9,136 nt of DNA from an uncultured Eubacterium sp. (lineage in GTDB: Bacteria; Bacillota_A; Clostridia; Lachnospirales; Lachnospiraceae): the NCBI GenBank assembly GCA_910589045.1, contig CAJUSH010000067.1, positions 1 to 9,136 of the forward strand, in the 5' to 3' direction. Shown piece after piece: positions 1 through 5,219 of the stretch. Made by a program: the position numbers and the translations under genes. The notes beneath the pieces are model-generated. The model did not search any database, was not told the origin of the DNA, and saw only the letters and a list, made by a program, of their open reading frames with translations. Each line of letters starts with the position of its first letter. Positions within the stretch are counted from its first letter, which is position 1.

Positions 1-1
1 A

Positions 2-523
2 AAAATGGAGCGTATCTCTGCCATTGAAAAAACACTGCAAGATTTGACGAAGGAGCCCCATATCCCCGCTGTGACAAGCAAACCGGGCCTTCAAACCGCA
101 CTGGATGTTCTGAATGAAGTGCTGGAGCAAAAAAGTCTGACCCGGACGGACCTCGAGGTTCTGGTAGAAAAAATCATGGTAGACAAGGACGGAAATGCTG
201 ATATCTATTTGAAACACGGTCTCGGCAAGCTGGCAGTCTGCGATTTCAAAGCCGAAAAGGAAAATCTGAAGCTCGCCATGATGATAGAGACAATCCGGCT
301 TCTGAAGAAGGACGAGACAGGTTTTACCTCGGTAAAATTCCTGGCGGAGAGCCTGAAAGCTATGGGGTATCCCATGTACAGGAAAAAGTTTGCCGCCTAC
401 ATGGAGCACTTGCTGGATTTGGGGCTGGTGGAAAAGACGGGAATCTATCATTATCCATACAAAATCGTGGCTTCTAAGGAAAAACTGCATGATGTGGAAA
501 ACAGGTTCATCATGCTGGGGTAG
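2..523 (+). CDS. C-terminal part of a probable large serine site-specific recombinase (5' end outside window)
   Basis: The reading frame is open to the window edge, so the first ATG (position 5) is probably internal. The visible 172 residues start with a charged, probably helical stretch. Next comes a segment around residues 45-72 (LTRTDLEVLVEKIMVDKDG, then a DIYLKHGL strand) that resembles the end of the recombinase/zinc-ribbon region of TnpX-like large serine recombinases in Clostridia. The last ~80 residues look like a winged-helix-type tail (two helices, then LGLVEKTGIYHYPYKIV). The catalytic serine domain would lie upstream and cannot be seen. In the known family these enzymes integrate and excise conjugative or mobilisable elements and are usually encoded close to one element end. 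That fits here, because a broken chromosomal gene starts three codons after the stop. The family call rests on the C-terminal pattern only. A phage or transposon DNA-binding protein is the main alternative. Confidence 0.55.
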   Translation, partial: KMERISAIEKTLQDLTKEPHIPAVTSKPGLQTALDVLNEVLEQKSLTRTDLEVLVEKIMVDKDGNADIYLKHGLGKLAVCDFKAEKENLKLAMMIETIRLLKKDETGFTSVKFLAESLKAMGYPMYRKKFAAYMEHLLDLGLVEKTGIYHYPYKIVASKEKLHDVENRFIMLG

Positions 524-1084
524 ACTGGCGGTATGCCTGAAATGGTGTTTGAGTACATTTTAAAGAAGAACGGCATTGACCCCGCGGCTGATTTAAACAT
601 TGACAAGAGCATCGATTTCGGCTCGACAGCCGCTGCATTTTCAGGGGGACAGGGCGATTTCAGCGTTGAGTTTGAGCCGGGAGCGACGGCCCTTGAGCTG
701 GAAGGCGATGGATTTGTAGTAGCGTCCCTTGGTGTGGACAGCGGTTATGTGCCCTACACCTCGTTTTCTGCAAAGGACAGCTACATGAAGGAAAATCCCG
801 AGGTCATCAAAGGGTTTGTGGCCGCACTGAAAAAGGGTATGGAATATGTAGACAGCCACACGCCGGAGGAGATCGCGGAGCTGATCACGCCCCAGTTCCC
901 GGATACCGACAAGGAAACCATGTCGACAATCATCAGGCGTTACGCCGACCAGGACACATGGAAACCGGATCTCGCGTTTGAGCAGGATGCCTACGACCTT
1001 CTTTTAGATATTCTGGAGGAGGCAGGGCAGATCAGCGAGCGGCCGGAGTATGAAAAGCTCGTGACGACGGAATATGTAAAGTAG
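524..1084 (+). pseudogene. 3' remnant of an ABC-transporter solute-binding protein gene (NMT1/SsuA-like)
   Basis: This would encode the C-terminal half of a periplasmic-binding-type lipoprotein that captures a small organic solute for an ABC importer. Conserved-looking stretches are GGMPEMVFEYILKKNGIDP at the start, DFSVEFEPGATALELEG (second lobe and hinge), GYVPYTSFSAKDSYM, and the helical tail NPEVIKGFVAALKKGMEYV typical of the nitrate/sulfonate/thiamine-precursor binding family. Full-length members run to about 320-350 residues; here only ~185 remain, and the signal peptide, lipobox and first lobe are missing. Family-like coding begins at Gly-Gly (527-532) before the ATG at 533. That ATG has only a poor, badly spaced GGGG upstream, so it is unlikely to be a real start. 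The frame is the same as that of the recombinase upstream, separated by one TAG. The gene appears cut by insertion or deletion. The ligand cannot be inferred. Confidence 0.72.
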
Positions 1085-1213
1085 CCGCAGGGGAGGCAGA
1101 CTCCATAGTGGTGAAGGCGAAGGCAAAACGGATGATGTGCCCGGCATAAGAAAAATGGTTTGTATAACACTCCAAAATATGGTAAGCTAAATTTAACATA
1201 TCATTTGAGAAGA

Positions 1214-1242
1214 CGCGGCAGCAGGGAAAACCGGCTGCCGCG
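1214..1242. promoter_or_regulatory. Perfect 9-bp stem in the leader of the epimerase gene
   Basis: CGCGGCAGC (1214-1222) and GCTGCCGCG (1234-1242) pair perfectly across an 11-base loop. No T-run follows, so it does not look like a simple intrinsic terminator. It lies 33 bases before the epimerase start and could be an RNA leader structure, a protein-binding inverted repeat or a chance GC palindrome. The remaining 1085-1275 gap holds no convincing coding sequence. A weak promoter guess (TTGTAT at 1160, 17-base spacer, TAAGCT at 1183) matches consensus at only 3 of 6 bases in each box. Confidence 0.4.
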
Positions 1243-1275
1243 GAGCATGAAAGCGTAATAATGGAGGGTAAAACT

Positions 1276-2160
1276 ATGGAGTACACATTGGAAAATGAAT
1301 TTCTGGCAGTGAAGGTGTCCACCACCGGCGGCGTGCTCACGTCGATCCGAAGCAAGGACGGGCTGGAATATCTGTGGCAGGGCGACCCGGCTTACTGGGC
1401 GAATCAGGCGCCGCTGCTTTTTCCCATCTGCGGCAGCATCCGCGATAACCAGGCATCCGTCGGGGACGGCAGGCAGACGAAGATGCCCAGGCACGGGATC
1501 GTGCGGGGCAGGGAGTTTGACTGCGTGCAGCAGTCCATGCATTCCGTTACGATGGCGATCGTGAGCGACGACGAGATGATGGAGCAGTTTCCCTTTGCCG
1601 CAAGGCTTGCCGTGACCTACACGCTGGAGGGCCATACCCTGACCCAGACCTTTACGGTTGAAAATCTTGAGGAGGAGGAGATGATGCCCTTCTTCGTGGG
1701 CGGACATCCCGCATTCAACTGCCCTATGGTGGAGGGGGACGCGTACACCGATTACTATGTGGAGTTCGAGCAGGAGGAGACGTGCAGCGTGCCCGAGCAG
1801 CTGACGGATACCGGCCTTTTAAATCTGCAGAACCGCACGGATTTCTTAAAAGGAACAAAGCGTCTGCCGTTAAGCTTTGATTTGTTTGCGAAGGACGCCA
1901 TTACCTTCGACGAGCTGAAGTCCCGCAGCGTGAAGCTGGCGTCGGACAAGCACGGGCACAGCGTGACGATGGAGTTTGCGGAGTTTCCCTATTTCATTTT
2001 ATGGACAACCGCAAACAAGGGGCCGTTTCTGGCGATGGAGCCGTGGCTGGGGCTTTCCACCTGCAGTGATGAGAGCGACCAGCTTGAGGAGAAGCGGGGC
2101 GTGCAGATCGCCGCGCCAGGCGAGAGCAAAAGCTACAGCTTCCAGATGACATTTGCATAA
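1276..2160 (+). CDS. Aldose 1-epimerase family protein (galactose mutarotase-like, LacX-type)
   Basis: A 294-residue protein, the usual length for this beta-sandwich family, which interconverts alpha and beta anomers of free sugars in the cytoplasm. Family landmarks are LLFPICGSIRDN (residues ~47-58), PRHGIVRGREF with His73, GGHPAFNCP with His144, and FLAMEPWLGLST with Glu255. In characterised mutarotases two histidines and a late glutamate do acid-base catalysis and substrate binding, so the active site looks intact. No signal peptide or membrane segment is seen. An upstream in-frame ATG at 1261 was not used because GGAGGG at 1263-1268 is a good ribosome binding site placed correctly for the ATG at 1276. 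The substrate is unknown. The rhamnosidase genes downstream make a deoxyhexose or a released hexose plausible, but a terminator separates them, so co-transcription with those genes is doubtful. Confidence 0.88.
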   Translation: MEYTLENEFLAVKVSTTGGVLTSIRSKDGLEYLWQGDPAYWANQAPLLFPICGSIRDNQASVGDGRQTKMPRHGIVRGREFDCVQQSMHSVTMAIVSDDEMMEQFPFAARLAVTYTLEGHTLTQTFTVENLEEEEMMPFFVGGHPAFNCPMVEGDAYTDYYVEFEQEETCSVPEQLTDTGLLNLQNRTDFLKGTKRLPLSFDLFAKDAITFDELKSRSVKLASDKHGHSVTMEFAEFPYFILWTTANKGPFLAMEPWLGLSTCSDESDQLEEKRGVQIAAPGESKSYSFQMTFA

Positions 2161-2196
2161 AAAATTTAGCCTTCCGCTATGGAGGGCTAAATTTTT
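2160..2196 (+). terminator. Intrinsic terminator after the epimerase gene
   Basis: AAAATTTAGCC (2161-2171) pairs perfectly with GGCTAAATTTT (2185-2195). The stem continues inward by a T-G wobble and three further pairs to a five-base loop GCTAT (2176-2180). It begins directly at the stop codon and ends in T-rich sequence, with A-rich sequence on the other side, so it could work in both directions. A weaker second signal follows at 2209-2228: CTGC/GCAG around a five-base loop, then seven T. Confidence 0.85.
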
Positions 2197-2266
2197 GTAG
2201 TATGGAACCTGCTGCGCGCAGTTTTTTTCATCAGATTCGGAAATGTTCCAGGAGGAGGGGAAGGAG

Positions 2267-3214
2267 ATGCAAAAACAACAGACAGCAGGAAGGGGACGAA
2301 CGGGGGCACGGACGATCCGTGGCAGTCTGATTTTTTCCCAGTGCTGTATCCTTTTAATTTTGACATTGCTTTTGGGCTCCGGCATATATACGTATACATG
2401 TGGGGTTCTGAAAACACGAAACCGCGAGGCGTACGGAAAAATTCTGAACGCGGCTGAGGTGATCATGGACGATACGCTGGCCTACTATAAGGATGTTGCC
2501 CGTCTGATCCTGGAAAACGACGCGGTGCAGAGGACGATGCGGGAGCAGCATGCGGGGCAGCCGGCGGGGGCGGCGGGCATTTTCATGGACAACGCCGCAT
2601 TTCAGGCGCTGGACGACGAGCTTGGCATCTATGCAAACGGCGTGCAGGGCGTGGAGTCGCTGTATTTGTTTGACAATGAGGGCAGGCTGTTCTATGTGGA
2701 TGCGAAGGCAAAAAGCATGGATGTGGCCGCCAGCATTGACTATGGGCGCATACAGCAGACGGAATGGTACAGACAGGCGCTGGAGGCAAAGGGAGCGGAG
2801 CTGTTCGTGGGCGATCATGTGCTCGGGGAGGACGAAAATACTTTTTCCTGCGTGAAGGTGCTAAATACCCTCAATAAGTTTGAAAAAATTGGACTGCTCG
2901 TCTTAAATATCAGAAAGGACGTGCTGGAAAGCGTGTTTCAGTCGGGCGCGCAGGAGGGGGAGCGCTACGGCATTTTTTATGCGCAGGGCGGCACGCGCCA
3001 GGAAGTCTATTACAGCGGGCCGGCCGCGGAAAGCGGGGTGACGCTGGCGAAGCTTTTAAAGGACGGGGAGGCGGATTATGAGATCACAACCCATGTGTGC
3101 GGGATACCAGGATGGGAGCTGTGGCATATCGTCCGAAGGGACGCCGTGTTTCGTGAGGCGAAGCAGATTCGTCTGATTATCATCCTGCAGAGGGATTACG
3201 GAATAAATTTTTAA
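2267..3214 (+). CDS. Truncated YesM-like sensor: membrane anchor plus extracellular Cache domain, kinase missing
   Basis: A 315-residue protein with a basic N-terminus (RGRTGARTIRG), one hydrophobic segment at ~21-45, and a long outside region of the Cache type found in YesM sensor kinases. Recognisable pieces are VESLYLFDNEGRLFYVD (~129-145), TEWYRQALEAKG (~165-176), FSCVKVLN and IGLLVLNIRKDVLESVF (~208-224), and the closing GWELWHIVRRDAVFREA before membrane segment two. That second segment starts as IRLIII (~301-306) but switches to LQRDYGINF and stops. HAMP, histidine-phosphorylation and ATPase domains, normally ~270 more residues, are absent, as is a response regulator. The next gene starts 76 bases later, leaving no room for a frameshifted kinase. 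The start at 2267 is chosen over 2243 because GGAGGAGG (2251-2258) sits 8 bases before it. It was probably once a carbohydrate-responsive two-component sensor controlling neighbouring hydrolases; as it stands it cannot phosphorylate a partner. Confidence 0.75.
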   Translation: MQKQQTAGRGRTGARTIRGSLIFSQCCILLILTLLLGSGIYTYTCGVLKTRNREAYGKILNAAEVIMDDTLAYYKDVARLILENDAVQRTMREQHAGQPAGAAGIFMDNAAFQALDDELGIYANGVQGVESLYLFDNEGRLFYVDAKAKSMDVAASIDYGRIQQTEWYRQALEAKGAELFVGDHVLGEDENTFSCVKVLNTLNKFEKIGLLVLNIRKDVLESVFQSGAQEGERYGIFYAQGGTRQEVYYSGPAAESGVTLAKLLKDGEADYEITTHVCGIPGWELWHIVRRDAVFREAKQIRLIIILQRDYGINF

Positions 3215-3216
3215 GA

Positions 3217-3246
3217 GGGGCCGGGTTCCGCGTGGGAACCGGCTCC
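3217..3246. other. GC-rich hairpin between the truncated sensor and the first hydrolase
   Basis: GGTTCC (3224-3229) pairs with GGAACC (3235-3240) around the loop GCGTG. Past a single bulged G (3223) the stem continues with GGGGCC/GGCTCC, about 12 pairs in all. An A-rich stretch rather than a T-run follows, so intrinsic termination on the + strand is doubtful. It may be a weak terminator, an mRNA-processing or stability element, or a relic of the region lost when the sensor was truncated. Confidence 0.45.
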
Positions 3247-3290
3247 AAAAGAAACGGATATTTTATGGATGAGAGAAGGGAGCTTTTGAA

Positions 3291-5213
3291 ATGAATACAA
3301 GCTATTGGATCTGGTATCCGGGGGATTTTGAGCTGTATCATGCCATGGTGCAGAATTTTAGCCGCATCGAGCGGGGCTGCCGCTGGCCGGCCTTCTGGAA
3401 AAGCGAGGGCTTTCGGAACCGGGTGGCGTTCCGCAGGGAATATACGCTGAGCGGAGAAACGACGTTTGTTGTATATTCGCAGGCCGCCGGGCATGTCTGT
3501 GTCGATGAAAAAAAATATCCCTTCGGGGAAACGGTTACCTGCGGGCCGGGAACCGTAAAGCTGGCCATCCATGCGGGATGCATTGAGACGTTTCCGAGTA
3601 TTTATATTAAGGGAGACGTCATCTGCTCGGATGAAAAGTGGCAGGTGGAGGACTACGCAAACGGACTGATGGCGGTGGGATACAGCCGGTACTTTACCGG
3701 GGAAGCGCAAAACCCTGCCGTTTGGGACTACAGTGAAACGGTTTATGAGCCGGTGTGCATCGAGCCGTATGAGGGCGGCGTGCTCTATGAGTTTGAGACG
3801 GAGCTGACGGCGGTGCTGGAGGTCAGTGACAGGCAAAAGGGGCGCACGCTGCGCGCCTTTTGCGGGGAATCCCGCGAGGAAGCGCTTGATATGGAGCACT
3901 GCTATTACAGCTGGCAGATCGACCGGGAGACGGGCAGATGCCCCCGCTGCGCCCTGCGCTATGTGTATATTCCGGACTGCGCCCGGGAGGATCTGACGGT
4001 GCGGGCAATCCACCAGTACATCGACATTCCGGTGCGCGGGCGCTTCCGGAGCAGTGACGGGCTGTTAAACGAGATCTGGTCGGTGGCGGCGCACACCTTT
4101 TCGCTCTGCAGCGGCGTGTTCTTTATCGATGGCATCAAGCGGGACAAATGGATCTGGGGCGGCGACGCCTATCAGAGCTTGTTTGTCAACCAGTATTTCA
4201 TGGCGGATGCGGATATCAACCGGAGGACGCTTCTGGCACTGCGGGGCAATGACCCGATGACGACGCACATCAACACGATTGTGGACTACACGCTCTACTG
4301 GGTGCTGAGCATCCGGGCGCATGAGCAGGCTTACGGGGATGCGGATTTCGTGCGCCAGGTATATCCGAAGCTGTGCTCCCTGATGGAGTTTTGCGAGGGT
4401 CAGACCGACGAAAATGGCTTTCTCACGGGCCGGCCCGGGGACTGGATTTTTATCGACTGGGCGGATTTGGATAAGGAGGGGGCGCTTTGCGCGGAGCAGA
4501 TGCTGTTCGCCGCCTGCTACGAGACGATGCTTGTGCTTGGCAGAAGGCTCGAAAAAGCGCCGGAGGAATGGGCTTCCTACGAGAAGGCATACCGGGCACT
4601 CCGGGAAAAGATCGACGCGTTTTACTGGAACGAGGAGAAGGGTGCCTACATTGACTCCTTTGCATCGGGCAAGGATCATGTGACAAGACATGCGAATATC
4701 TTTGCGATTTTGTTTGATCTCGCGGATGCGCAGCGGAAGGCGCGCATCGTGGAAACGGTACTGCACAACGATGCCGTGGCGCAGATTACAACACCGTATT
4801 TTAAATTTTTTGAGCTGGATGTGCTGTGTAGGATGGGCTGTCTGGACGAGGTGCTCTCCCATATCCGCACCTACTGGGGCGGCATGCTTGAGCGGGGTGC
4901 GGTGACGTTCTGGGAGGAGTACGACCCACGGGTGACGGGGCGTGCGCAGTACGATATGTACGGCGATAAATTCGGGAAGAGTCTCTGCCATGCGTGGTCG
5001 GCAAGCCCGATTTATCTGCTGGCGCGGTATTTTGTGGGATTAAAGGTTACGGATGCACAGGCGGGAAGCTATGAGCTTTCTCCCCATCTGGAGCAGTTTT
5101 CAAATCTGGAGTGTGTGCTGCCGGTGGGACAGAAGGACGTCCATATTGTGTGGGACGGCAGGGAGCTGACCGTGGAGGAATGGACAGACGGGACAAATAT
5201 GTGTACGAGGTAA
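3291..5213 (+). CDS. Divergent short GH78-like alpha-L-rhamnosidase family protein
   Basis: A 640-residue cytoplasmic-looking protein (no signal peptide) with a beta-rich N-terminal part (~1-240) and an (alpha/alpha)6-barrel domain (~250-580) of the six-hairpin type used by GH78 rhamnosidases. The active-site block reads FFIDGIKRDKWIWGGDAYQS (~277-296). Later blocks are GDWIFIDW (~383-390), TFWEEYDP (~539-546, candidate catalytic Glu542) and CHAWSASPIYLL (~566-577). Classical GH78 enzymes have QRDER-LGWTGD, where the Glu is the proposed general acid; here that place is Lys286 (KRDKW). Nearby Asp280, Asp285 and Asp292 remain. The reaction may therefore differ in mechanism or substrate, and 'alpha-L-rhamnosidase' is a family label rather than a proven activity. 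AAGGGAG sits 8-9 bases before the ATG. Its stop lies 6 bases before the next GH78 gene, so the two are very likely co-translated. Confidence 0.8.
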   Translation: MNTSYWIWYPGDFELYHAMVQNFSRIERGCRWPAFWKSEGFRNRVAFRREYTLSGETTFVVYSQAAGHVCVDEKKYPFGETVTCGPGTVKLAIHAGCIETFPSIYIKGDVICSDEKWQVEDYANGLMAVGYSRYFTGEAQNPAVWDYSETVYEPVCIEPYEGGVLYEFETELTAVLEVSDRQKGRTLRAFCGESREEALDMEHCYYSWQIDRETGRCPRCALRYVYIPDCAREDLTVRAIHQYIDIPVRGRFRSSDGLLNEIWSVAAHTFSLCSGVFFIDGIKRDKWIWGGDAYQSLFVNQYFMADADINRRTLLALRGNDPMTTHINTIVDYTLYWVLSIRAHEQAYGDADFVRQVYPKLCSLMEFCEGQTDENGFLTGRPGDWIFIDWADLDKEGALCAEQMLFAACYETMLVLGRRLEKAPEEWASYEKAYRALREKIDAFYWNEEKGAYIDSFASGKDHVTRHANIFAILFDLADAQRKARIVETVLHNDAVAQITTPYFKFFELDVLCRMGCLDEVLSHIRTYWGGMLERGAVTFWEEYDPRVTGRAQYDMYGDKFGKSLCHAWSASPIYLLARYFVGLKVTDAQAGSYELSPHLEQFSNLECVLPVGQKDVHIVWDGRELTVEEWTDGTNMCTR

Positions 5214-5219
5214 AAGGAA

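Noticed and set aside
533..1084. Binding-protein fragment as an independent functional small gene
   Set aside because: It lacks the signal peptide and first lobe, and the ATG has no well-placed ribosome binding site.
1201..1707. Minus-strand open frame antisense to the epimerase
   Set aside because: The opposite strand carries intact epimerase motifs with a proper ribosome binding site. The antisense translation resembles nothing.
2209..2228. Second independent terminator before the sensor gene
   Set aside because: The stem is only four pairs despite the T7 run. It is noted within the main terminator entry rather than listed separately.
3180..4013. Minus-strand open frame (277 codons) across the sensor/hydrolase junction
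   Set aside because: It lies antisense to the conserved GH78-type coding sequence, and no domain is recognised.
4065..4991. Long minus-strand open frame (308 codons) opposite the first GH78-type gene
   Set aside because: It is a GC-driven shadow of a strongly recognisable + strand gene. Its translation has no recognisable domain and is rich in His, Arg and Pro.
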